Shown here: piece after piece, positions 8,722 through 16,020 of the stretch
How the letters are laid out: every line of letters begins with the position of its first letter
Numbering within the stretch: position 1 is the first letter of the stretch
Source: Scatosoma sp964504025
GTDB taxonomy: Bacteria; Bacillota; Clostridia; Christensenellales; Borkfalkiaceae
Direction of reading: 5' to 3'
DNA length: 35,791 nt
Assembly: GCA_964504025.1 (NCBI GenBank)
Contig: CAZDCO010000008.1
Span: forward strand, 1 to 35,791
Notes under the pieces: generated by a model
The model's input: the letters and a program-made list of their open reading frames with translations, nothing else
Databases searched by the model: none
Told to the model about the DNA's origin: nothing
Program-made: the position numbers and the translations under genes

Positions 8722-9567
8722 TTACTTATTGTAGACAAACAATACGCCGAGCGTACCTCTACCGCAATGGCTGGTAATGATCGAACCTGCCACCGTTTCG
8801 ATAATCTCGTCGAAGTGGAAATATTGTTCCACCGCTTCGCGCGCCGCGTCTACCAACTCGCGATCGGCAGAAGAATGGGTAATGAAACAACGCGCTTTAT
8901 CGTACGAGGGATAGCGGTTTTTCAATTCTTCCACGTAGCGCGTAATGATACGCGTCATTTGTCCGCGATATTTGCCGTCGGACACGAGTTGTCCGTCCTT
9001 CATCACGATCAGCGGATGAATTTTCAGCGCGTTCGCCGCGAACATCGTCATCGTCGAACAACGGCCGCCCTTATACAAATAGTCCAACCGATCGGGTACG
9101 AACGAAGTGTTGATGTGCATTTTCGTTTCGTTGAGTACCTCTTCGATCTCCGCCGCCGTCTTGCCCTCGTCGCGCAAATCCGCCGCCAAGACGACGAGCA
9201 AGCCCTGTCCCGTGGACAACGCCATCGAATCTACGACGTGCACTCTGCCGTCGAATTTTTCCGCCGCCTGTTTCGCAAACGAATGCGAACCGCTGCTCTT
9301 TGCGGAAATGTTGATATGCACCAACTCGTCGTTGCCCTCCAACTCTTTCTCGAAAAATTCTTCGTATTCGCCGATGCTCGGCGCGCTCGTTTTCGGCAAG
9401 TGCCCCGTTCTGTCCACGAAGTCGAAAATGTCCTGCGGCGTAATATCCACGCCGTCGCGGTACGATTTGTCGTCCAAATGTACCTGTAACGACATAACGC
9501 CGATCTCTCTCGTTTGGAGAAGTTCGTTCAAATCGCAAGTGCTGTCCGAAGTTATTCTTACTTTCAT
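8722..9567 (-). CDS. DegV family fatty-acid-binding protein (copy 1)
   Basis: A 281-residue DegV/FakB-type protein. Members bind a single long-chain fatty acid and, in characterised systems, present it to the kinase FakA for phosphorylation. The KTSAPS motif near residue 60, the SAKSSGSHS fatty-acid head-group loop, the YLYKGGRCS motif and the final HCGRGTLGVLF are all present. AGGAG lies 13 bases before the ATG, a long spacing. A second, divergent copy is at 20014-20877, which suggests different lipid preferences (inference). No FakA is visible here. Confidence 0.92.
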   Translation of the reverse strand: MKVRITSDSTCDLNELLQTREIGVMSLQVHLDDKSYRDGVDITPQDIFDFVDRTGHLPKTSAPSIGEYEEFFEKELEGNDELVHINISAKSSGSHSFAKQAAEKFDGRVHVVDSMALSTGQGLLVVLAADLRDEGKTAAEIEEVLNETKMHINTSFVPDRLDYLYKGGRCSTMTMFAANALKIHPLIVMKDGQLVSDGKYRGQMTRIITRYVEELKNRYPSYDKARCFITHSSADRELVDAAREAVEQYFHFDEIIETVAGSIITSHCGRGTLGVLFVYNK

Positions 9568-9616
9568 AGTGTTTCATTCACTCCTTTATTGTCTATATCG
9601 TACGCGGATATCGTTA

Positions 9617-10330
9617 TTATCCGAATAGTTTGCCTATATTTCCGAAAAAGCCGTACACCGCTTGCGGCGCGTCTACGAATACGCTTTGTAGCGGTTCGCT
9701 GTGTTCGATCGCCCACGACGTTACCACGCCGTATACGTCCTCCGCCTTATACAGTCGGTTGGAAAGGCGCGAAAGCCCCTCCTTATATCGGCTATCCATG
9801 CTATTGTTGCGGTTGTCGCCCAAGAAGAAAATCTCTCCCGTTTTCAATTCGTACGGACCAAAGTCGCGTTCGTCGGGGTTGGAGTAGTAGACGTAACCGC
9901 TCTCGTCTACCTCTTGCCAAGTATATCCCGTTTCGGCGTTAAAAATTTCCAGCCTGCCGTCCGTGCAACGCACCTTATCTCCCTCTACGGCAATCAACCG
10001 TTTGATGATAAACTCCACGCGCGGTTCGCCGTTATGTTCCGCCGCCGCGTCGTATTCGCTATAACCGCGCACGTCCACGACGATCACGTCGCCGCGTTGC
10101 GCTTCGCGTTGCTTATCCAAGAGTAACCATTGCCCGTCCTGCAACGTTTGGTTCATGGATTTGCCGTCCACGTACACCATTTCGAAGCGCGTACGCCATA
10201 CGATCGTCCACGCCACGCACAACGCAAGCACGATTGCCACGACGATATATACGATTCGCGAGCCTTTGCGCCCCTTTTCTCGGTTGTCCGCGTCACTCGG
10301 CAACGCCTCCGTTCCTTTCGCCCTCTTCAT
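9617..10330 (-). CDS. lepB: Signal peptidase I
   Basis: A 237-residue type I signal peptidase with a cytosolic N-terminus of about 24 residues and one membrane helix (about 25-45). The catalytic domain outside has Ser58 in GKSMNQTL, Lys110 in FIIKRLIAVEGD, and the GDNRNNSMDSR box. The usual Pro two places after the Met in box B (SMxPTL) is Gln here, a modest oddity that should not abolish activity. The start overlaps the DUF951 stop (ATGA), so the two are translationally coupled. Confidence 0.93.
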   Translation of the reverse strand: MKRAKGTEALPSDADNREKGRKGSRIVYIVVAIVLALCVAWTIVWRTRFEMVYVDGKSMNQTLQDGQWLLLDKQREAQRGDVIVVDVRGYSEYDAAAEHNGEPRVEFIIKRLIAVEGDKVRCTDGRLEIFNAETGYTWQEVDESGYVYYSNPDERDFGPYELKTGEIFFLGDNRNNSMDSRYKEGLSRLSNRLYKAEDVYGVVTSWAIEHSEPLQSVFVDAPQAVYGFFGNIGKLFG

Positions 10331-10527
10331 TCCGTCTTGTCATTCTCTCCCTTATCCAACCGCTTTATCCGCCTCTTCAAGTCGTCGCGCGTGAGGTTGA
10401 CGTACCGCTTACAGCCGTCGCATTGCAACTTCACGTCCGCGCCCAACCGCACGATCGTCCAAACGCCGCCGCCGCACGCGTGCGGCTTTTTCAACGTTAC
10501 TTTATCTCCGATTTCGTAAGTATCCAT
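10327..10527 (-). CDS. DUF951 protein, small zinc-ribbon-like
   Basis: A 66-residue DUF951 protein: the start MDTYEIGDKVTLKKPHACGG, then CDGCKRYVNLTR. One Cys near residue 18 and two in CDGC suggest metal or nucleic-acid binding, but the function is unknown; the family is common in Firmicutes. I chose the ATG at 10527 because known members begin close to this point. An in-frame GTG at 10545 would overlap the upstream gene by 10 bases. The stop overlaps the lepB start. Confidence 0.85.
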   Translation of the reverse strand: MDTYEIGDKVTLKKPHACGGGVWTIVRLGADVKLQCDGCKRYVNLTRDDLKRRIKRLDKGENDKTE

Positions 10528-10535
10528 ACGCCGAA

Positions 10536-12236
10536 TTACAGCCACAGCACGTTCGCCACGGCAAACTCTCCGTTTTCGTTCTCGTTGCTGAACACCAACG
10601 CCCTGCCGTCGTAAAAATTCTTCAACGGCATACCGCTCCGTTCGCCCTTAAAATCGTTCGCGCGCAAAATTACGCGTTTCCACTTGCCGCCGCCCTTGAT
10701 CTCCGCTTCGCAGGTATACCGTTCCGCCGCCTGTTCGACGTCGCCCGCCTCGATCGTGATTTGCAACGTCTCCGTTTGCTCGCAATAGGCGTCGAAGCAC
10801 AACAACGCGTTCTCGTCGGGAACGTACATGGGCGAGCTGATTTTATACGTCCGCAGTCCGCCGACCGAATACGCGCCCGTTACGCCGCCGTAGCCCTTAA
10901 CCTTCTTCGGCACGGCGTCCCGTTCCAAAAATATATCCCCGATCGAATACTCGTCGTAATACGCCACGCCCACGCCGTTGGTTTCCTTGCCCGAAAAGAG
11001 CATACGACTCTTCACCGCGTTGGCGTCTGGCGAATCAAACCGCTTCGCCGTGATTTTAGAAGTTACTCTGAATCCGTTGATATACTTCGCGTACGCGTAC
11101 ACGAACGCCGCTTTCGCACCGGCAAACGGCTTGACCACGTGTTTGACGACGCCGTTTTTCACCGATTTGCCGTCCTGCTTCAATATGCGGTGGAAATCGC
11201 GATAGGCGCACTTCGTCGTTACGTCCGCTTCCGCGTAGAAGATACCCGTCTCTTCCAAAATGCCTTCCTTGTCGCACTCCACGGTGATTTCCAACCCGTC
11301 GGGCGTATCTTTCAAACTCACGTTTAAGGTATCGGGAATGTAAATTTCCCTACCCTTCAAGTTCTTTTCCAAGAACAAGTCCAAATCGTTCAAGCCGTTC
11401 GGACCGATGCACGCGCCGCTCATGCCCGAATAGACGAGGGCGTTGCCGTCGGCGTTGCCGATACGAGAATAGGTATCGTACGCCCGATCGCAGTCGAAGC
11501 AAGTATCGTGCAGCGCGCACAACACGAGCACGGGACACTTGACGTAGGGCGCGTACGATTGCGCCTCGACCGCCGCGATATATCTATGCGTTTCGTCGCT
11601 TAAATTGTGGGCGACGTTATCTCCGAATTTGGCAATGGACGAAAAGGAATGCCAACCGATCGCGTTGATGGGCACGCCGCATTGCACGTCGGGGGAAAGC
11701 ATCGTTTGCCAAGCGATTTCGCCGCCCGTTCGTACGCCGACGACGCCGATTCTGCCCACGCAGGGCTGAGTTTTCAAAAACTCGATCGAAAACAGCGCGA
11801 CGTACGTCCATTGAAACCACGTCGTTTCGTCCGCTTGTACGTTTTCCATATCGTATAAGCCGCGCGCCTGTTCCAAATTGCCGTACGACAACGACGGCGG
11901 ATAGATCGTCCGTAAGACGCCCTCGGCGTCCGATTCCATTTTTCCCGAATAATCGGGCATCAGTACGGCGTATCCCTTATCGATAAAATAGCGCATCAAA
12001 TCAACGTTGATCGGTTCGCCGGCTTCGCCGAGCAACAAAACCGTGGGGCGTTTTCCCTCGCCCGACGGTCTACCGAACCGCGCGTAGATACGCACGCTAC
12101 CGTCTTCCGCGGTTGCGCCCGAAAAGGAGACGTGGCTCATACGCACCCCGTCTTTCTCCTCGATCCCCCACTCGCTGTCGCATAAGGGAGATTGCGTATT
12201 ATATTTTTTCCATAAAGAAACCGCGCTTACTATCAT
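10536..12236 (-). CDS. Alpha/beta hydrolase-fold protein, probably catalytically dead
   Basis: A 566-residue cytosolic protein. Residues about 60-320 look like an acetyl-xylan-esterase or dienelactone-hydrolase type fold: RPTVLLLGEAG, a GYAVLMPDYSG strand, the helix-turn GVVGVRTGGEIAW and the late strand CPVLVLCALHD. The nucleophile elbow should read GxSxG but reads GVRTG, so the Ser is missing, and the usual catalytic His is also not evident. The remaining 240 residues look like a beta-rich domain of unknown role. The frame stays open up to 12401. I chose 12236 because the predicted transcription start is near 12386, inside the longer frame. Confidence 0.65.
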   Translation of the reverse strand: MIVSAVSLWKKYNTQSPLCDSEWGIEEKDGVRMSHVSFSGATAEDGSVRIYARFGRPSGEGKRPTVLLLGEAGEPINVDLMRYFIDKGYAVLMPDYSGKMESDAEGVLRTIYPPSLSYGNLEQARGLYDMENVQADETTWFQWTYVALFSIEFLKTQPCVGRIGVVGVRTGGEIAWQTMLSPDVQCGVPINAIGWHSFSSIAKFGDNVAHNLSDETHRYIAAVEAQSYAPYVKCPVLVLCALHDTCFDCDRAYDTYSRIGNADGNALVYSGMSGACIGPNGLNDLDLFLEKNLKGREIYIPDTLNVSLKDTPDGLEITVECDKEGILEETGIFYAEADVTTKCAYRDFHRILKQDGKSVKNGVVKHVVKPFAGAKAAFVYAYAKYINGFRVTSKITAKRFDSPDANAVKSRMLFSGKETNGVGVAYYDEYSIGDIFLERDAVPKKVKGYGGVTGAYSVGGLRTYKISSPMYVPDENALLCFDAYCEQTETLQITIEAGDVEQAAERYTCEAEIKGGGKWKRVILRANDFKGERSGMPLKNFYDGRALVFSNENENGEFAVANVLWL

Positions 12237-12322
12237 ATCACCGTTTTCCGTTTCCACGGCGCGACGATCCGTCGCACTCCGTTTTTCTTTTTCTATTTTT
12301 CCGCAAAATCCGCAAAAACGGC

Positions 12323-12351
12323 TTGCTTTTCCGTTACAAAAAGGGTATAAT
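12323..12351 (+). promoter_or_regulatory. Sigma-A promoter for the DnaD gene
   Basis: TTGCTT, a 17-base spacer, then a perfect TATAAT. Transcription should start near 12358, giving a leader of about 128 bases before the ATG at 12486. It lies face to face with the minus-strand promoter at 12393-12421. Confidence 0.75.
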
Positions 12352-12392
12352 GTACCTACCCTTACGGGGGTTGCGGAAAATTTCGCTACTTT

Positions 12393-12421
12393 ATTATACA
12401 CTATTTCTTCGATAAAAGCAA
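12393..12421 (-). promoter_or_regulatory. Sigma-A promoter for the minus-strand operon
   Basis: On the minus strand TTGCTT is followed by a 17-base spacer and TATAAT, with a start near 12386. It probably drives the hydrolase-like gene, DUF951 and lepB, and perhaps the genes beyond them, since I see no good terminator between 12236 and tRNA-Leu. Confidence 0.75.
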
Positions 12422-12485
12422 GGAAAGTGAAAACAAAGACGAAAATTTTTCACGATTTTCATAACAGCTTTTCAGGGGATCATCT

Positions 12486-14225
12486 ATGTCTTTTTGTTCC
12501 TTTTCCAAGGATGGCGACGCAAATTCTTACGTTACCGTGGAAAACAAATTCATCACCAAATACTTACCCGAAGCGGACGGGCTCGCCGTAAAAGTCTATC
12601 TTTACGGCTTATACCTTTGCAAAAACAGCGATTCCGACTTCGGCTTGAAGTCGATGGCGGAAGTCTTGCGCGTGAGCGAAGAAGAAGTGTCGCAGGCGTT
12701 TGAGTTTTGGGAAGAGTACGACCTTGTGGAGATTATCTCCCGTCAACCGTTCGCCGTGCAATATTTGCCCGTCAAGTCCGCCGTGGGCAGACCGAAAAAG
12801 GTGCGTTACGAGCAATACGGCGATTTTAACAAGGAATTGCAACGGCAAATGCAAAAAGTAGGCAAGTTCGTTACCGCAGGCGAGTATTTGAAGTATATGC
12901 GCTTTTTGGAAGAGAACGCCATACAACCGCAAGCGTTGCTGTTGATCGCGGAATATTGCATCAACAAGCAGGGCGAAGCCGTGTCCGCGTCGTACGTTTT
13001 CAACAAGGCGAAAAAACTGCTGCGCGAGGGCATTTCCACCTACGAACAAGTGGAACGCGCGCTGTCGAATTATAACGCCAACGAGGGCGCGCTCGTCGCA
13101 GTATTCTCCGCGCTGGGCACGAGTATGCAAGGCAAAACGCCCACCGAAGCCGACTACGCACTCTACCGCAAATGGACGGAGACGCTCGGATTCGGCAAAG
13201 ACGGCGTGTTGGCGGCGGCAAAGAGCTTGAAACGCGGCGGTATGAACGCACTCGACGTTACTTTGGAAGACTTGTACGAACGGAAAAAGACGGAAGCGGA
13301 AGAAATCACCGCCTACCTCGCCGAACGGGAGTGGACGACGAACCTCACCTTCCGTATCGCGCGCAAGCTGGGCGTCAAAGTCAGCAACCCTGCCGCCTAC
13401 GTGGACGAGTACGTGGAGAAGTGGTGCGCGTACGGTTTTGAAGGCGATTCTTTGCTCGACATCGCACTCTTTTGCTTAAAGACGGAACAGGGCAGTTTCG
13501 ACGGTATGGACGGTTTGGTGGATAAACTCTTCCGCGAAGGCGTCGTATCGACGGAAAGCGTCAAAGCGTATTTCAAGCAAAAGAACGACGAATTGAAACT
13601 CTTTACGAAGATCAGAGATATTTGCGGCGCGTCCATACGGAAAAACGCCACGAACCTATCCATGATCGGCACGTGGCGCAGCTGGAATTTCAGCGACGAA
13701 ATGATCACCGAAGCCGCCAAGCGTAGCGCGACGAGCAGCAGCCCGATCCCCTATATCAACAAGATTTTATCCGACTGGAAACGGTTGTCCGTCTTCCGCG
13801 TCGCCGACATTCCCGACGGCGAACGCGCGGCTACCTATACGGCGAAAAATTCGTTCGTGCAAGCGACGGTGGAAGCGGCGAACGCCAAGTCCGATCGCGA
13901 ACGGCATTACGCCGTGCTCCGCGAACAGGCGCAAAAGCGCGCCGACGCGTTTATGGATAAGGCGAACGGGAACGCGCGGTTCAAGCAAATTTCCAAGGAG
14001 TTGTCCCGTTTGGAAATCGCGCAAGCCCGTGCGGAAATTTCCGCGGCTGCCGAACTCCCCTCGCTGTTGGCGCAACAGGAAACGCTCTACGCCGAACGCA
14101 AGTTGATTTTAGCCGAGTTGGGGATCAAGGAAAGCGATTTGATTCCGCAATACGTTTGCAAAAAGTGTTCGGATACGGGCTTCTTGCCCAACGGTACGGC
14201 GTGCGATTGCTATAAGGCGCGCTAA
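12486..14225 (+). CDS. DnaD-domain primosome protein with a DnaC/DnaI-like zinc module at the C-terminus
   Basis: A 579-residue protein. The first 100 residues look like a winged helix (AVKVYLYGLYL, SMAEVLRVSEEEVSQAFEFW, YDLVEIISR). Two helical regions follow. Residues about 390-435 carry the DnaD/DnaB_2 signature, with WxxWxFSxEMI and YINKILSDWK. From about residue 455 there is a coiled coil, then QYVCKKCSDTGFLP and CDC, with likely zinc ligands Cys558, Cys561, Cys573 and Cys575. This last part matches the N-terminal region of DnaC/DnaI helicase loaders, but the stop comes before any AAA+ ATPase. DnaD proteins act in primosome assembly at origins. AGGGGA precedes the ATG. Most DnaD proteins are 200-350 residues. 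Confidence 0.85.
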   Translation: MSFCSFSKDGDANSYVTVENKFITKYLPEADGLAVKVYLYGLYLCKNSDSDFGLKSMAEVLRVSEEEVSQAFEFWEEYDLVEIISRQPFAVQYLPVKSAVGRPKKVRYEQYGDFNKELQRQMQKVGKFVTAGEYLKYMRFLEENAIQPQALLLIAEYCINKQGEAVSASYVFNKAKKLLREGISTYEQVERALSNYNANEGALVAVFSALGTSMQGKTPTEADYALYRKWTETLGFGKDGVLAAAKSLKRGGMNALDVTLEDLYERKKTEAEEITAYLAEREWTTNLTFRIARKLGVKVSNPAAYVDEYVEKWCAYGFEGDSLLDIALFCLKTEQGSFDGMDGLVDKLFREGVVSTESVKAYFKQKNDELKLFTKIRDICGASIRKNATNLSMIGTWRSWNFSDEMITEAAKRSATSSSPIPYINKILSDWKRLSVFRVADIPDGERAATYTAKNSFVQATVEAANAKSDRERHYAVLREQAQKRADAFMDKANGNARFKQISKELSRLEIAQARAEISAAAELPSLLAQQETLYAERKLILAELGIKESDLIPQYVCKKCSDTGFLPNGTACDCYKAR

Positions 14226-14266
14226 AACGGAATATACGAAAAAGAAAACCGCTACCACGGTTTACA

Positions 14267-14339
14267 GAGTGCGATTGCTTTTGAGCGGCGCACTCTTCGT
14301 TTTACGAGAAAAGGTCGTTGCAATCGCAACGACCTTTTC
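14267..14339 (+). terminator. Terminator region after the DnaD gene (two hairpins)
   Basis: The first hairpin has a 7-bp stem (14267-14273 with 14289-14295). The second is perfect, with a 14-bp stem (14308-14321 with 14326-14339), a 4-base loop, and a GTTTGATTTTTT tract after it. The second is the likely intrinsic terminator. Confidence 0.8.
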
Positions 14340-14438
14340 GTTTGATTTTTTACCGCGTTTTGGGTGTGTTTTTCACGAAACGCACCGCCCGTGTATGCGT
14401 TCACCGCTTATTCAAGCCGACTGCGCGTTGTCCTTTTT

Positions 14439-14567
14439 CGTCATTTCGAGGAGTGCAACGACGAGGCAATCTCATTCCCGTCATTGCGAAGAGTGTAACG
14501 ACGAAGCAATCTCACGTTGCATACTCGTAAAAACCGTAAGAGATTGCCGCGCTTCGCTCGCAATGAC
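14439..14567 (+). repeat. Cluster of dispersed GTCATTGCGAG-type repeats
   Basis: Two direct units of 36 bases (14439-14474 and 14479-14514) share CGTCATT, the run GAGTG-AACGACGA and GCAATCTCA. A third, inverted unit at 14540-14567 runs from GAGATTGCC to CAATGAC. A degraded piece may follow at 14617-14630. The direct and inverted units can fold into a long hairpin. They resemble short palindromic or MITE-like elements scattered in many bacterial genomes. The plus strand here is open in one frame (14269-14742), but nothing suggests a protein. Confidence 0.75.
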
Positions 14568-14744
14568 AAAGGTTACCCCCTGTTACTCTTTAAGTGAGGG
14601 GCGCGAACGACACCGCTCGCAACGACAAGGCGGATACACTCCGCGGCGCTCTCTAAAACGCAGCACCGCACCGCGCGCCAAACCACCCTTTCCGCCACTC
14701 GCACTCCAAAAAATCGTAAAAAATAACGAAAAAATTTTATAAAC
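14568..14744. other. Intergenic stretch without recognisable features
   Basis: Between the repeat cluster and the promoter region of the next gene I see only degraded repeat-like sequence and an A-rich end. There is no ribosome binding site with a plausible reading frame and no clear hairpin with a T tract. Confidence 0.5.
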
Positions 14745-14778
14745 TTGACATACGTTGTCAACTTTACTGTGCTATACT
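14745..14778 (+). promoter_or_regulatory. Promoter region with operator-like inverted repeat
   Basis: TTGACA and TGTCAA form a 6-5-6 inverted repeat at 14745-14761, and TATACT lies at 14773-14778. The spacer is 22 bases from the first arm or 12 from TTGTCA within the second, neither standard, so the exact promoter is unclear. The palindrome overlying a -35-like box could be a repressor site. Confidence 0.4.
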
Positions 14779-14807
14779 GCATATAGAACCAGAAGGAGAA
14801 GAAGACT

Positions 14808-15257
14808 ATGGCGAACGCAAACGACCCGTTATCGTTACTGCTCAAGATACTTTTTTACGTCCCCGTTGTCGCGATTTGCGCGTTGATATTCCTCGTAAAA
14901 GGCGTCGTACGCCTCGTAAAAGGAATCGTCGAAGTGTGTAAAGAACTTTCCGAGCCGTCGAACGGCAAGAAAACGACGAGCAATCGCGCCTCGACCGACT
15001 CGAAAAAGAATACCTCTCGCGCGCAAACCCCGTCAAACGATCCCCAAGCGGACGACGACGGCGACGTGCTGTACTCCCTCGCCTTATACGACATGCTGAC
15101 GCACGACGACAAGCCCCGTCCGCGCAAAAACGCTTACGGCGGCAGCGAGTATCGCGCGGCAGCTTGCGACGACGGCAAGCATCACGCTGATAGGAGTACG
15201 CCAAGCCGTACCGAGCGCGACAAACTTTGCGATTTTGACGAGTTTCATTCCTTTTAA
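14808..15257 (+). CDS. Small membrane-anchored protein with a long polar tail, unknown function
   Basis: A 149-residue protein I do not recognise. One hydrophobic helix (about residues 8-32) is followed by a short amphipathic LVKGVVRLVKGIVEVCKEL stretch. About 100 polar residues rich in Ser, Thr, Asp and Lys then follow and look disordered. The motif YSLALYDML near residue 85 is the only hydrophobic patch in the tail and may be a binding peptide (inference). AGAAGGAG lies before the ATG. The base composition of the tail resembles the neighbouring genes. Confidence 0.6.
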   Translation: MANANDPLSLLLKILFYVPVVAICALIFLVKGVVRLVKGIVEVCKELSEPSNGKKTTSNRASTDSKKNTSRAQTPSNDPQADDDGDVLYSLALYDMLTHDDKPRPRKNAYGGSEYRAAACDDGKHHADRSTPSRTERDKLCDFDEFHSF

Positions 15258-15375
15258 CCGTCAAATAGAGGCAAAAACGCCGCCGACGGCAAAAGTTTTC
15301 CGCCTCTGACAGGAAGTATAAACAAAACCGTTGAAACCCTTTTTAAGGTTTTAATATATTTTTAGGAGTTTTACT

Positions 15376-15513
15376 ATGAAAAAATTTGACGCCCTTGACG
15401 AACTGCTCGTTTTCTACGACAAGCACATGCCTAAAACGGTATACTTGCTAAAAAACCCCGACCGCTATCCCGAAATTGAAAAAGCCGTTGAAGAAATTAG
15501 CGACTTTATATAA
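15376..15513 (+). CDS. 45-residue protein, first gene of a TAATG-overlapping pair
   Basis: A small frame with AGGAG eight bases before its ATG. It encodes an acidic, amphipathic, mainly helical peptide starting MKKFDALDELLVFYDKHMPK and ending in EEISDFI. Its stop TAA shares its last A with the ATG of the next gene, so the two are translationally coupled. I know no family for it. The codons are more A/T-rich than in the flanking genes, which fits an acquired pair. A small toxin-antitoxin or phage-derived pair is possible, but nothing in the sequence proves it. Confidence 0.6.
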   Translation: MKKFDALDELLVFYDKHMPKTVYLLKNPDRYPEIEKAVEEISDFI

Positions 15514-15701
15514 TGTGTTCTGAAAACGCCTATCAATTATATAAAAAACTGATCGATTTAGTTACGTGGAAAGAACTTGCCACACACGGTGTCCACCGAG
15601 CACCATATGGTCGCTACGTAGGAAAAGAGTCTGATTGGCAAGAAACAGAAAAGGCTACTCAACTCATAAAAGAAGAGAAAAGAAAATCCCCTTGGTTATA
15701 A
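15513..15701 (+). CDS. 62-residue basic protein, second gene of the overlapping pair
   Basis: It starts at the ATG that overlaps the upstream stop (TAATG) and has no independent ribosome binding site, so it depends on translation of the 45-residue gene. The product is a soluble, basic protein with YKKLIDLVTWKELATHG near the start, an aromatic GRYVGKESDWQE core and a Lys-rich end. I do not recognise it. A terminator follows within 25 bases, so the pair forms a complete mini-operon. The A-rich codon use differs from the rest of the window. Confidence 0.55.
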   Translation: MCSENAYQLYKKLIDLVTWKELATHGVHRAPYGRYVGKESDWQETEKATQLIKEEKRKSPWL

Positions 15702-15725
15702 CCCCACAAAACACCACGAAAAAAA

Positions 15726-15743
15726 GACGCCCCGTAAGGCGTC
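15726..15743. terminator. Bidirectional terminator between the small-gene pair and tRNA-Ser
   Basis: A GACGCC/GGCGTC stem (15726-15731 with 15738-15743) has a 6-base loop, with an A run on the left and a T run on the right. It can serve the plus-strand pair and the minus-strand tRNA. Confidence 0.8.
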
Positions 15744-15752
15744 CTTTTTCGT

Positions 15753-15842
15753 TGGCGCAGAGAACAGGATTTGAACCTGCGGTGAGCTTCCACCCACACA
15801 CGATTTCCAATCGTGCTCCTTAAACCACTCAGACATCTCTGC
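15753..15842 (-). tRNA. tRNA-Ser (anticodon GGA), CCA encoded
   Basis: A class II tRNA on the minus strand. The GCAGAGA acceptor stem is at 15836-15842, the anticodon loop is TTGGAAA, the variable arm is long (GTGGGTGGAAGCTCACC), the T-arm is GGTTCAAATCC, the discriminator is G, and CCA is encoded. It reads UCC and UCU codons. Confidence 0.95.
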
Positions 15843-15847
15843 ATAAA

Positions 15848-15905
15848 ATTAGCGCGTTTCTCAAATGCGCTAATATATATTACTTTATTTTTACAAAAAA
15901 AGCAA
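15848..15905 (-). promoter_or_regulatory. tRNA-Ser promoter with palindrome at the start site
   Basis: On the minus strand TTGCTT (15900-15905), a 17-base spacer, then TAATAT (15877-15882), with a start near 15870. A perfect 8-bp inverted repeat (15848-15855 with 15867-15874) covers the start. It may act as a leader hairpin or as a stop for transcripts coming from the DUF2238-like gene. Confidence 0.65.
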
Positions 15906-16020
15906 GCGTTTTCGGCGGTTTTCCGAAAAAATATTCCGTTTTTTTGACAAATTTACGCTCGCGCGTTTCCGATTCGTCGGCAAAATCGCGTTCAACGCAT
16001 ACCTGCCGCCGTTTACACAT

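Noticed and set aside
14269..14742. 157-codon plus-strand frame in the gap after the DnaD gene
   Set aside because: It runs through the terminator and the repeat cluster, has no start site and encodes no recognisable domain.
15336..15362. TTGAAA-N18-TATATT as promoter of the tiny-gene pair
   Set aside because: The start would fall on or after the ribosome binding site, so it cannot serve that gene as drawn; the upstream gene may supply transcription.
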